NCBI GenBank assembly: GCA_900551815.1
Contig: URXE01000001.1
Location: 1-64,000, forward strand
DNA from: an uncultured Collinsella sp.
GTDB taxonomy: Bacteria; Actinomycetota; Coriobacteriia; Coriobacteriales; Coriobacteriaceae
Reading direction: 5' to 3'
Length of the DNA stretch: 64,000 nucleotides
The notes beneath the pieces are model-generated. The model did no database searches, was not told the origin of the DNA, and worked only from the letters and a program-made list of their open reading frames with translations. How positions within the stretch are numbered: the stretch's first letter is position 1; every line of letters starts with the position of its first letter. A program made the translations under genes and the position numbers. Below are positions 37,173-45,269 of this stretch, piece by piece.

Positions 37173-39950
37173 ATGGCACAGGAATTCACTTTTACCGTTA
37201 ACGGCGTTGAGCGCACGACGACCCAAAACAAACCGCTGCTGCGCTACCTGCGCGACGACCTGCACATTCACTCCGCCAAGGACGGCTGCTCCGAGGGCGC
37301 CTGCGGTACCTGCACCATTCACGTGGACGGTGCGGCCGTCAAGGCCTGCGTGCTGACCACCGCGCTTGCCGCCGGCCGCAACATCGTGACCGTCGAGGGC
37401 CTGCCCGAGGACGTGCGCGAGGCCTTCGTGTACGCCTTTGGCGCCGTGGGCGCCGTGCAGTGCGGCTTTTGCATCCCCGGCATGGTCATGGCGGGTGCAG
37501 CGCTCATCGCCGAGGACCCCGAGCCCACCGAGGAGCAGATTAAGTACGCCATCCGCGGCAATGTATGCCGTTGCACCGGCTACAAGAAGATTATCGAGGG
37601 CATCTCGCTGGCCGCTGCGGTGCTCCGCGGCGAAAAGCAGATCGACGAGGACCTGGAGCGCGGCGACGACTACGGCGTGGGCAAGCGCGCCTTCCGTATC
37701 GACGTGCGCAAGAAGGTGCTCGGCGAGGGCAAGTATCCCGACGACATCGACGAGCTCGATCAGCCGGGCCTGACCTATGCCAGCGCCGTGCGCTCCAAGT
37801 ACCCGCGCGCCCGCGTGCTCTCCATCGACACCTCCAAGGCCGAGGCCCTGCCCGGTGTGGTGGGCATCCTGCGCGCCGAGGACGTGCCGGTCAACCAGGT
37901 CGGCCACCTTATCCAGGACTGGGACGTCATGATCGCCCAGGGCGATATCACCCGCTGCATGGGCGATGCCATCGTGCTGGTGGTCGCCGAGGACGAGGCG
38001 ACGCTCGAGAAGGCCAAGAAGCTCGTAAAGATTGACTACGAGCCGCTGGAGCCCGTGCGCAACATTGTCGAGGCCAGGGCCGCCGACGCCCCGCGCCTGC
38101 ATGACAACTTCTTTGCCTTCGGCAACACAGTGGAGCTCAAGGACAACGTGTGCCAGAGCCGTCATGTGACGCGCGGCGACGCCGCCAAGGCGCTGGCAGA
38201 GAGCGCGTTTACCGTGACACAGCGCTTTACCACGCCCTTTACCGAGCATGCCTTCTTGGAGCCCGAGTGTGCCGTTGCCTTCCCGTACAAGAACGGCGTC
38301 AAGGTGCAGTCGACCGACCAGGGTGCCTACGATACGCGCAAAGAGTGCGCCCACATGTTTGGCTGGGATAGCGAGCCCGAGCGCGTGGTCGTCGAGACCA
38401 TGCTCGTGGGCGGCGGCTTTGGCGGCAAGGAGGACGTGTCCATCCAACACCTGGCCGCGCTTGCCGCATATAAGCTCCAGCGTCCTGTGAAGTGCAAGCT
38501 CACGCGTGCCGAGTCGCTTGCATTCCATCCCAAGCGCCACGCCATGGACGGTACCTTTACACTGGGTTGCGACGCCGAGGGCAACTTTACCGGTCTGGAT
38601 TGCGAGATCAACTTTGACACCGGCGCCTACGCGTCGCTGTGCGGTCCGGTGCTCGAGCGCGCCTGCACGCATGCCGTCGGCCCCTACAAGTACCAGAACA
38701 CCGACATTCGCGGCTTTGGCTACTACACCAACAACCCGCCCGCCGGCGCGTACCGAGGCTTTGGCGTTTGCCAGTCCGAGTTTGCGCTCGAGAGCCTGAT
38801 CGACCTGCTGGCCGAGAAGGTCGGCCTGGATCCGTGGGAGATTCGCTACAGAAACGCCATCGAGCCGGGCGAGGTTTTGCCCAACGGCCAGATTGCCGAC
38901 TGCTCCACGGCGCTGAAGGAGACACTGCTCGAGGTCAAGGATGCCTACTATGCGCATCCCGGACACGCCGGTATCGCCTGCGCCATGAAGAACGCTGGCG
39001 TGGGCGTTGGCCTGCCCGATGCCGGCCGCTGCAAGATTCGCGTCGAGAACGGCGTGGCCGTGGTCTATGCCGCTACGTCCGACATCGGCCAGGGCTGCAA
39101 CACGGTCTTTTTGCAGGACGTTGCCGAGGCCTGCGGTCTGCCGCTGAGCTGCATCGCCAACGGCGAGTGTTCCACCGAGAACGCTCCCGACTCCGGCACC
39201 ACGTCTGGCTCGCGTCAGACGGTCGTGACCGGCGAGGCCGTGCGCGGTGCCGCTTTCCTGCTGCGCGATGCCATGCTTGACATCGAGGCCGGCAAGTCTG
39301 CGCCCGCCGCTCCCGTGAATGCGCATGGCGACGGCGTCAAGATCGAGTACGACGACGGTCGCGCCTATCAGCTGCACACGCAGGAGCTCGTCGCCGGCCA
39401 GGGTATGCATCCTCAGGATCCCGCGGCCGCCATCAAGGCGCTCGAGGGATGCGAGTTTGGCTACGTGTACTTGGAGCCGACCGACAAGCTGGGCGCCGAC
39501 GTTCCCAATCCCAAGAGCCACATCTGCTACGGCTTTGCCACGCACGTGGTCATTTTGGACGATGACGGCCGCGTGAGCGAGGTCTATGCCGCGCACGATT
39601 CCGGCAAGGTGGTCAACCCCATCTCCATTCAGGGCCAGATCGAAGGCGGCGTGCTTATGGGTATGGGCTATGCGCTTACCGAGGATTGGCCGCTCAAGGA
39701 CTGCGTGCCCCAGGCAAGGTATGGCACGCTCGGGCTGTTCCGTGCGCCCGAGATTCCGGATATCCACGCCATTTACGTGGAGAAGGACGAGCTGCTGCCC
39801 GTTGCATATGGCGGCAAGGGCATCGGCGAGATCGCAACGATCCCCACGGCGCCCGCCGTACAGAACGCCTACCGCGCGTTCGACGGCAAGCTGCGTCCCG
39901 ATCTGCCCATGGTGGATACGCCCTACAGCCGCGCCCGTCACCGCGGGTAG
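37173..39950 (+). CDS. xdhD: Selenium-dependent xanthine dehydrogenase-like enzyme, fused 2Fe-2S and molybdopterin domains
   Basis: The 925-residue enzyme joins two modules. Residues 1-165 are a two-cluster 2Fe-2S domain (CSEGACGTC near 39, CGFCIPGM near 96, CRCTGYKK near 133). From about 175 is a molybdopterin hydroxylase domain with MLVGGGFGGKED near 412 and the conserved GTTSGSRQT region. The build matches E. coli XdhD and clostridial selenium-dependent purine hydroxylases, in which selenium is a labile cofactor atom, not selenocysteine. It would hydroxylate hypoxanthine/xanthine-type purines. No FAD (coxM/ygfM) gene is nearby. Confidence 0.9.
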   Translation: MAQEFTFTVNGVERTTTQNKPLLRYLRDDLHIHSAKDGCSEGACGTCTIHVDGAAVKACVLTTALAAGRNIVTVEGLPEDVREAFVYAFGAVGAVQCGFCIPGMVMAGAALIAEDPEPTEEQIKYAIRGNVCRCTGYKKIIEGISLAAAVLRGEKQIDEDLERGDDYGVGKRAFRIDVRKKVLGEGKYPDDIDELDQPGLTYASAVRSKYPRARVLSIDTSKAEALPGVVGILRAEDVPVNQVGHLIQDWDVMIAQGDITRCMGDAIVLVVAEDEATLEKAKKLVKIDYEPLEPVRNIVEARAADAPRLHDNFFAFGNTVELKDNVCQSRHVTRGDAAKALAESAFTVTQRFTTPFTEHAFLEPECAVAFPYKNGVKVQSTDQGAYDTRKECAHMFGWDSEPERVVVETMLVGGGFGGKEDVSIQHLAALAAYKLQRPVKCKLTRAESLAFHPKRHAMDGTFTLGCDAEGNFTGLDCEINFDTGAYASLCGPVLERACTHAVGPYKYQNTDIRGFGYYTNNPPAGAYRGFGVCQSEFALESLIDLLAEKVGLDPWEIRYRNAIEPGEVLPNGQIADCSTALKETLLEVKDAYYAHPGHAGIACAMKNAGVGVGLPDAGRCKIRVENGVAVVYAATSDIGQGCNTVFLQDVAEACGLPLSCIANGECSTENAPDSGTTSGSRQTVVTGEAVRGAAFLLRDAMLDIEAGKSAPAAPVNAHGDGVKIEYDDGRAYQLHTQELVAGQGMHPQDPAAAIKALEGCEFGYVYLEPTDKLGADVPNPKSHICYGFATHVVILDDDGRVSEVYAAHDSGKVVNPISIQGQIEGGVLMGMGYALTEDWPLKDCVPQARYGTLGLFRAPEIPDIHAIYVEKDELLPVAYGGKGIGEIATIPTAPAVQNAYRAFDGKLRPDLPMVDTPYSRARHRG

Positions 39951-40016
39951 GGTAGAGCGCGTACGGCCATTGCTAACGGGCCGTTCGCGCTCGGCATCAA
40001 CTACATACGCTGCGCC

Positions 40017-40052
40017 TTTGGCCCCAGCTCCATCGCGAGCCGGGGCCTTTTG
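40017..40052 (+). terminator. Terminator after xdhD
   Basis: The stem GGCCCCaGCTC / GAGCcGGGGCC (40020-40047) with a six-base loop ends in TTTT. It closes half A of the purine cluster just before the first repeat array. Confidence 0.85.
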
Positions 40053-40072
40053 TTTGGAGCGCCTCCGCATGC

Positions 40073-40410
40073 GGAAGCTGCGTCCCAGATTTCGGCTCCA
40101 GAATGGGACGTACTTTCCGGACGGGGCTTCAAACGGAAACTGTATCCCGGATTCGACGCTCAGAATGGGATGCGTTTTCCGGTAGAGGCCTCAAATGGAA
40201 AGTGTGTCCCGGAATATGGCTCCAGCCTGGGATGCATTTTCCGGTTGAAGCCTCAAGCGGAAACTGCGTCCCGGAATTCGGTCTCGGAACGGGTCGTGCT
40301 TTCCGGATCGCCCCTCAACCGGAAGCTGTGTCCCGGAATCATGCCTCAGAATGGGACGCGTTTTCCATTGGCGTGGCCGTTGGGAAAACGCGGCCCAGAT
40401 AGGGGGGGCG
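40073..40410. repeat. 62-bp hairpin repeat array 1
   Basis: Five units start at 40073, 40135, 40197, 40259 and 40321, exactly 62 bp apart, with a truncated sixth at 40383. Each begins GGAARCTGYGTCCCGGAAT and carries TGGGACGCGTTTTCC near position 32. The two halves are inverted (GGAAAnnGCGTCCC against GGGACGCnnTTTCC), so each unit folds into a hairpin followed by a GGGGCCTCAAAC-type linker. The period is not a multiple of three, so it is not a protein repeat. Units are 70-85 percent alike by eye. Confidence 0.92.
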
Positions 40411-40437
40411 ATCCGGCGATGCGCGGCCTAGCAGCTC

Positions 40438-41436
40438 CTACAGTCCCACGTCGTTGAGCCATGTCGGTAGCGCGGTCTGCCGGATGCCTGCCGTCTGCAG
40501 CTTTTTGGCGAGCACTCCTGCCGAGCGGACCTCGTTTATGGTAAAGCGCAGCAGAGGATGACCGTAGAGCGATAGGTGCGCCTCGCGCTGTCGTTCGGCA
40601 ACGAGCGCCTCGGCGGTGGTGCGTCCGGCTAACATGGCCTGGTCGGTATATTTGATGAGCCCGTCGAGCTCGCCCAGCGTGAGTTCCCGCGCCTGGCGCT
40701 CCCAGGCAAAGTCCGTTCGTATGGGCTTGGCCGAATCGAAGGGGTCCGTCAATTCGTATTGAAGCCAGTCGGGCGCAAAACCGGTCTCGATCATGGCGGC
40801 TCGGGCGACCGATTCCCCGCCGCTCTCGGCGCGGGCGTCGGCATATCGAAGCGTTGTGAGGGCGGTGCGAATCGCGCGACCATTGCGGGCGGTCGTTCGT
40901 TGCTCGACGGCCTCCATCAGCTGTTCCCGCGCAAGGCCGAACTTTGAGATCGCCGAATCGGCAATGGGCATGCCGTCGGCAAAACCAGTTTGCAGCAGGC
41001 AATCTGTGGCCGTTTGGATGGGCGGCGTTACCGATATGCCGGCTCTGTGTATTGCTCCGGCCGGCTCAATCTGGTGCCGCTGAATATGCGCGCCCGGGCG
41101 AGCCGACGGCTTTGTGGCGCTGCAGGCATGCACGACATTCAGGTGTCGCCACGAGACCTCGAGCCCCAGCAGGCAGGCAGCCGAAAACGCGCAGAACGTC
41201 CAATCGGGGTGGATGATCGCAAGGGCGCGAATAATCTCGCAATGACGCTGCGCCCGGTTGAGCTCATCCCAGCGTATTTTGCGCGCGAACAATCCCGGCA
41301 TGGGGGAGACGACCGTGCTGCCGGTGCGCCGAAGGAGCGTTTTTCGGATCGCCGCGCTCGGGGGAATCAGACAGCGCCCCTCTTGTTCGGCTTGGTTCAA
41401 CAGCTGGTCGATGAGTTGGTCATTGCAATGGGTCAT
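40438..41436 (-). CDS. AbiEi/DUF559-like protein with PD-(D/E)xK-type C-terminus
   Basis: I do not recognise a named gene. The 332-residue protein has an N-terminal winged-helix-like region and CAFSAACLLGLEV, as in AbiEi-type antitoxin relatives. Its C-terminal half shows the Vsr/DUF559 nuclease-like spacing: ESVARAAMIE, then TDFAWERQARELTLGELDG, then IKYTDQAML. ATG 41436 follows AAAGGAGG at nine bases. It lies between two 62-bp repeat arrays and no AbiEii toxin partner is adjacent. It might be a defence component, a solitary regulator or a selfish-element gene. Confidence 0.6.
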   Translation of the reverse strand: MTHCNDQLIDQLLNQAEQEGRCLIPPSAAIRKTLLRRTGSTVVSPMPGLFARKIRWDELNRAQRHCEIIRALAIIHPDWTFCAFSAACLLGLEVSWRHLNVVHACSATKPSARPGAHIQRHQIEPAGAIHRAGISVTPPIQTATDCLLQTGFADGMPIADSAISKFGLAREQLMEAVEQRTTARNGRAIRTALTTLRYADARAESGGESVARAAMIETGFAPDWLQYELTDPFDSAKPIRTDFAWERQARELTLGELDGLIKYTDQAMLAGRTTAEALVAERQREAHLSLYGHPLLRFTINEVRSAGVLAKKLQTAGIRQTALPTWLNDVGL

Positions 41437-41733
41437 GAGCTACCGCCTCCTTTTGGGTAGCAAAAACGTATCAGCCGGAACTTGCCGCTCAGCTGACCAA
41501 AAGCTGACCAAAATCTAACCATGCAGGTAGATGGCCTGGTTTTGACGCCATTTTTTGAAGCCGAATCGGCGGGCGGTAATCGACATCCGTGAACGGTAGC
41601 TAGTTATGAAGCCTTGGTAAGTTTCGGGACGTGTACTTTTTCGAAAAAGAGCAATCTATCTGCTGTTTTGTGTTTCTGGATCGCATATTTGAAGGCATGT
41701 GATAAAGGCGGCGGATCGTCGACTGGTATCTGC
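41437..41733. other. Gene-free upstream region of the AbiEi-like gene
   Basis: No open frame with a ribosome site was seen. The stretch is AT-richer than the flanks. It contains an 11-bp direct repeat, GCTGACCAAAA at 41492 and 41503, with a third partial TCTAACCA. This is about 55-85 bp upstream of the minus-strand ATG and could be an operator for that gene. Confidence 0.5.
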
Positions 41734-42042
41734 GGAAACTGTGACCCAGATTTCGGCCCCAGGGTGGGATGCCGTTTCCGGATCGGGCCTCAAACGGAAA
41801 TTGCATCCCGGAACGAGCGCTCAGAGCGGGATGAACTTTCCCAACGGGGCCGCAGGCGGAAATTGCGTCCCGGATTCGACGTTCAGAATGGGATGCGCTT
41901 TCCGGTAGAGGCTTCAGCGGAAAATGCATCCCAGAATTCAGGCTCAGAACGGGACGCACTTTCCGGATGGCATGTTTGGCGGAAACTACGGCCCAGTTTT
42001 TGGCTCCAGAACGGGATACATTTTCCGGAACGGTCCACGTGC
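41734..42042. repeat. 62-bp hairpin repeat array 2
   Basis: Five units start at 41734, 41796, 41858, 41919 and 41981 (62, 62, 61, 62 bp). They match the consensus of array 1, in the same orientation: GGAAACTGNGTCCCGGAAT, then CAGAATGGGATGCGYTTTCC. The array fills the space between the AbiEi-like gene and the palindromic promoter of the ATPase gene. Confidence 0.92.
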
Positions 42043-42080
42043 GGTGGTATACCGCCCTTTTGCGTGCGCCGCTTGTCGAA

Positions 42081-42136
42081 TTACGTTATAGCTAGCTATA
42101 TTATTGTAAGGTATAATATGGCTAGCTATAACGTAA
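42081..42136 (+). promoter_or_regulatory. Palindromic promoter/operator of the ATPase gene
   Basis: The 24-bp arms 42081-42104 and 42113-42136 are inverted copies (23 of 24), left arm TTACGTTATAGCTAGCTATA, loop TGTAAGGT. A TATAAT hexamer lies at 42114-42119 inside the right arm. The ATG is 16 bp downstream of the palindrome, so a dimeric repressor bound here would block both promoter and ribosome site. The encoded ATPase, which has a helix-turn-helix region, is one candidate. Confidence 0.6.
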
Positions 42137-42151
42137 GGGAAGGATGGCCCT

Positions 42152-43531
42152 ATGTTTATCGGAAGAACAGCGGAAATGTCCGAGCTCAATCGACTGCATG
42201 GCACGGGCTCCTTTGAGATGCCTGTGATTTACGGCCGCCGTCGTGTGGGTAAAACGCGCCTTATCACAGAGTTCATCCAAGGCAAGAAGGCTATTTACTT
42301 TCAAGCTCGTCGTACCAATGCAGAGGCAAACCTGCACGGCTTTAGCCAGGCGATACTTGCAGGCTCGGTTGGTGCTGCTAGCGTGTCGTTTCGTAGCTTT
42401 GACGAGGCGTTTGATGCATTGGCCACCATGGCTCGCACGGAACGTTTGATTGTCGTGATTGACGAGTATCCCTATCTCGCCCAATCGAATCCCGAGATCA
42501 GTTCGTTGCTGCAAGACAAGATTGATCACCTGTACAAAGAGACTAGGCTCATGCTTATCCTGTGCGGGTCGTCGCTTTCGTTTATGGAAGAGCAGGTGCT
42601 GGGCTACGAGAGTCCGCTATACGGTAGGCGTACGGCCCAGTTTAAGATCATGCCGCTCGATTTTACGACGACCCTCGGCTTGTGGCAGAGCATGGGTCGC
42701 GAAGACGCTGCGGTTTGCTATGGCATGACGGGCGGCATTCCTGCATATATCGAGAAAGTCGATCCTGCCGCACCGCTCAAGGACAACATCAAACGTCTTT
42801 TTCTTACTCCTACGGGCTATCTCTTTGAGGAGCCGAGTAACCTGCTGTTGCAAGAGTGCCGCAATCCCGAGCAATATGATGCGATTGTGCAAGCAATTGC
42901 CCAGGGGCGCTCGAAGATCTCGGAGATTGCGAGTTCTACGGGAATCCCCGCGAGCAACGTAAAGAGCTATGTGGATAAGCTGGCGTCGCTTGGGATTGTC
43001 GAGCGCGAGCTGCCCCTAAACGAAACGAGCAACAAGCGAGCCGTGTATCTGCTGAGCGACCAGATGTTTAGGTTCTGGTACAAGTTTGTTCCGCAGAACA
43101 TCGGGCTGATTCAAAACAATATGGCTGAGATGGCGTATAAGCGCATTGAGCCGCACGTATCGGATTACATGGGTACGGTCTTTGAGCTTATATGCAGGCA
43201 ATATGTTTACGAACTCGCGCGCGTGGGCCGGCTCGATGTGGTTCCGGCGAGCGTCGGGCGCTGGTGGGGGACGGATAATCGCACGCATACGCAGGAAGAA
43301 ATCGACTTGATTGTTGACGATGGCGAGGGCACTGCGCTCTTTGCGGAGTGCAAATGGCGTAACGAACCGGTAGGCGAGGATGTTCTGGAAAAGCTCGTGT
43401 ATCGAAGCGAGCTCTTTAGACGGCAACGAAAAAGCTATGCACTATTCTCCAAAAGCGGCTTTACGCAGGGATGTTGGGATGCTGCAGAGAGCAGGGGAGA
43501 CGTCAAGCTGATTTCGTTTGCCGAGATGTGA
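42152..43531 (+). CDS. AAA ATPase with C-terminal DUF234-like nuclease domain
   Basis: The 459-residue protein belongs to the archaeal-type ATPase family. Residues 1-200 have Walker A in GRRRVGKTRLI (near 29), Walker B in IVVIDEYPYL (near 100) and LILCGSSLSFME. A winged-helix region follows (KISEIASSTGIPASNVKSYV, about 255-275). A C-terminal PD-(D/E)xK-like fold has EEIDLIVDD and FAECKWR (about 390-415). ATG 42152 follows AAGGGAAGG. Function in this family is unsettled; mobile or defence-associated roles are suspected. It is flanked on both sides by 62-bp repeat arrays. Confidence 0.82.
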   Translation: MFIGRTAEMSELNRLHGTGSFEMPVIYGRRRVGKTRLITEFIQGKKAIYFQARRTNAEANLHGFSQAILAGSVGAASVSFRSFDEAFDALATMARTERLIVVIDEYPYLAQSNPEISSLLQDKIDHLYKETRLMLILCGSSLSFMEEQVLGYESPLYGRRTAQFKIMPLDFTTTLGLWQSMGREDAAVCYGMTGGIPAYIEKVDPAAPLKDNIKRLFLTPTGYLFEEPSNLLLQECRNPEQYDAIVQAIAQGRSKISEIASSTGIPASNVKSYVDKLASLGIVERELPLNETSNKRAVYLLSDQMFRFWYKFVPQNIGLIQNNMAEMAYKRIEPHVSDYMGTVFELICRQYVYELARVGRLDVVPASVGRWWGTDNRTHTQEEIDLIVDDGEGTALFAECKWRNEPVGEDVLEKLVYRSELFRRQRKSYALFSKSGFTQGCWDAAESRGDVKLISFAEM

Positions 43532-43554
43532 GGGCGGGGATAATGAAGCGCGTC

Positions 43555-43882
43555 CTGATTTGATGCTGGGAATGGGATGTGCTTTCCTTTTGCGACCTTT
43601 GGCGGAAAGTGCGTTCCAGATTTCGGCTTCAGAATGGGATGCTGTTTCCGGATCGGCACTCAGGCGGAAACTACGACCCGGAGTTTGGCTCCAAAACGGG
43701 ATACGCTTTCCTGGTGGCATCTCCAGCGGAAACTGCATCCCGGAATGAGCTCTCGGAACGGGACACGCTTTCCCATCGGGGCTTCAAACGGAAACCGTGT
43801 CCCGGACGAGCCTCAGGGTGGGACACATTTTCCGGTAGAGGCCTGGGACGGAAGGCGTGTCCCAGAATCCGGCTAATCCGAT
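43555..43882. repeat. 62-bp hairpin repeat array 3
   Basis: A partial unit (second half only, from about 43555) is followed by full units starting at 43604, 43666, 43728 and 43790 (62 bp each) and a last partial unit at 43850. The consensus and strand are the same as in arrays 1 and 2. The array begins 24 bp after the ATPase stop. From 43883 to 44028 no gene is seen. Confidence 0.92.
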
Positions 43883-44028
43883 GGCCAGGTGGTTGAGCGA
43901 GCGAGCTCCGAGGCTCCATTACTGAAAATTCATTTGTTAAACCTGGCAACCGTGGGTAGAATAAAGTCGACGGCAGCCCAAGGGTGATAGCTGGGCAGCG
44001 CCGTTACTTAGTTCAAGGGGTCAATGCC

Positions 44029-44154
44029 TTAACGGCGTCGACCCCTCTTCTTTTGCTTCGTACGCTGCTTGAGTGCCTCGGTAAGTCCGATAAGCGCCGT
44101 GAGGAGCGAGACCAAAGCGGTCAGGAGCTTCACGAAATCAATCAGATCGGTCAT
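44029..44154 (-). CDS. Small hydrophobic toxin-like peptide (type I toxin or holin-like)
   Basis: This is a 41-residue peptide with one hydrophobic helix (LIDFVKLLTALVSLLTALIG, residues 4-23) and a strongly basic tail (KQRTKQKKRGRRR). This is the build of type I toxins such as those of Bacillus and enterococci, and of holin-like peptides. The ATG at 44154 has a very good ribosome site, GGGAGGTGAT, four bases upstream. No antisense RNA could be proven. A hairpin GCCCA/TGGGC near 43978-43998 downstream may end its mRNA. It lies in the accessory island after repeat array 3. Confidence 0.6.
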   Translation of the reverse strand: MTDLIDFVKLLTALVSLLTALIGLTEALKQRTKQKKRGRRR

Positions 44155-44424
44155 GGGCATCACCTCCCGTCGCATGGAGGGCGCTGCCCGGCACATGGAA
44201 CTGCCGTCAACAACTGCAATTCTATCAAAGCGCGGTCATAAATACGAATATATGTTCGCTTATAATGGTGCATCGGGCTGATGGCTCTTTTGGGACTATC
44301 CATACAGCGCGCGGACATCGAGCGTGGCATTGCGCCCCGCTTTTATGTCCGCGCGACCGCCTATTCTTACGGCAATGTAGCCGCCTATGAAACGAGCGGC
44401 AGTTGACGGAGAAAGGCCCTGACC
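44155..44424. other. Gene-free spacer upstream of the toxin-like peptide and exonuclease
   Basis: No further gene is supported. A TATAAT hexamer on the plus strand at 44261-44266 could start the exonuclease mRNA. An inverted repeat CGCGCGGACAT/ATGTCCGCGCG (44308-44318, 44345-44355) lies between it and the exonuclease start, and may be an attenuator-like hairpin. Confidence 0.4.
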
Positions 44425-45159
44425 GTGCCAGACAAAAAGACGCCGGGTGTGTCGGCTATCGATACGACGAACTTTGCGCGCCAGATCGTGCTCGACTTTG
44501 AGTTCGCTCCGGTGCCAAAGCAGCGCCAGCGCCGTGGGTTGCGCAATGAGATTATCGAGGTCGGCGCCGTCAAGCTCGATTACCGCGGCAACGTGATGGG
44601 CGAGTTCTCGCAGTTTGTGCAGACGGAATATGCCGAAGGTGTTGCGTATCCCGTCCGCGAGCTCACGGGGATATCGGCCGTGGACACTGCGATGGCCGAT
44701 CCGCTCTACGTGGTGATTAAAAGGCTCGGCGATTGGATCGGTCGCTACTCCGCTCAGGTGGTTTGCTGGAGCGGGGCGGACCGCCGACAGCTTTTGACCG
44801 AGTGCCAGGCAAAGCGCATCGACCTTTCCTCATTTCCTACGGACTGGGCCGACTTGCAGGCGTTTTACACCTCGATCATGGACGTTGACAGCCATGGGCA
44901 CGTCTCGTTGGGCGACGCGGCGACGTGGTTTGGCATCGAGTTTGACGAGTCGACGGGCCATGCCCACAGCGCCCTAGCCGATGCGCGCGTGACCGCCAAG
45001 CTGCTCAAGCAGATGATGGACGGGGACTATCGAGTGAGTCCGCACGCCCAGGAGATCCGCCAGCGGTGGGGGATGGGCGAGCGAGCTCAGACGCGCCTTT
45101 CTAGCAAGTGCCCCGAGCTGGGTGACTTGCTGCTGAAGCTGAAGGCGGAGGGGAGGTAG
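44425..45159 (+). CDS. 3'-5' exonuclease of the DnaQ/RNase T (DEDDh) family
   Basis: The 244-residue protein has an exonuclease domain over residues about 18-195. Exo I is VLDFEFAP with the D-x-E pair, a central aspartate lies in WADLQAF, and the Exo III motif is HAHSALADA with the general-base His and final Asp. It resembles the stand-alone KapD/ERI-type exonucleases rather than polymerase proofreading subunits. It starts at GTG 44425 after GAGAAAGG. Substrate (DNA or RNA) is unknown. No partner gene lies close. Confidence 0.85.
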   Translation: MPDKKTPGVSAIDTTNFARQIVLDFEFAPVPKQRQRRGLRNEIIEVGAVKLDYRGNVMGEFSQFVQTEYAEGVAYPVRELTGISAVDTAMADPLYVVIKRLGDWIGRYSAQVVCWSGADRRQLLTECQAKRIDLSSFPTDWADLQAFYTSIMDVDSHGHVSLGDAATWFGIEFDESTGHAHSALADARVTAKLLKQMMDGDYRVSPHAQEIRQRWGMGERAQTRLSSKCPELGDLLLKLKAEGR

Positions 45160-45269
45160 GCCTTTTGAGAACGCCATTCGGTTTGGCATGGCGGAGCTGT
45201 AAGCGCGGCTCCACCATGCTGTTTGAATCAAAGCGTCAACCAGTATGACGAGCTGCCTGGTCTGTCTGC

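Noticed and set aside
37173..39950. In-frame selenocysteine TGA in the selenium-linked hydroxylase
   Set aside because: The frame is complete without an internal TGA and no SECIS-like hairpin is needed; selenium in this family is a cofactor atom.
36645..40070. Open frame of 1141 codons opposite the ferredoxin and xdhD
   Set aside because: The composition is a complement of the real genes on the plus strand, with low-complexity Gly/Ala/His/Val content and no domain.
40073..43882. CRISPR array
   Set aside because: Units are adjacent degenerate copies with no unique spacers between identical repeats, and no cas gene is present.
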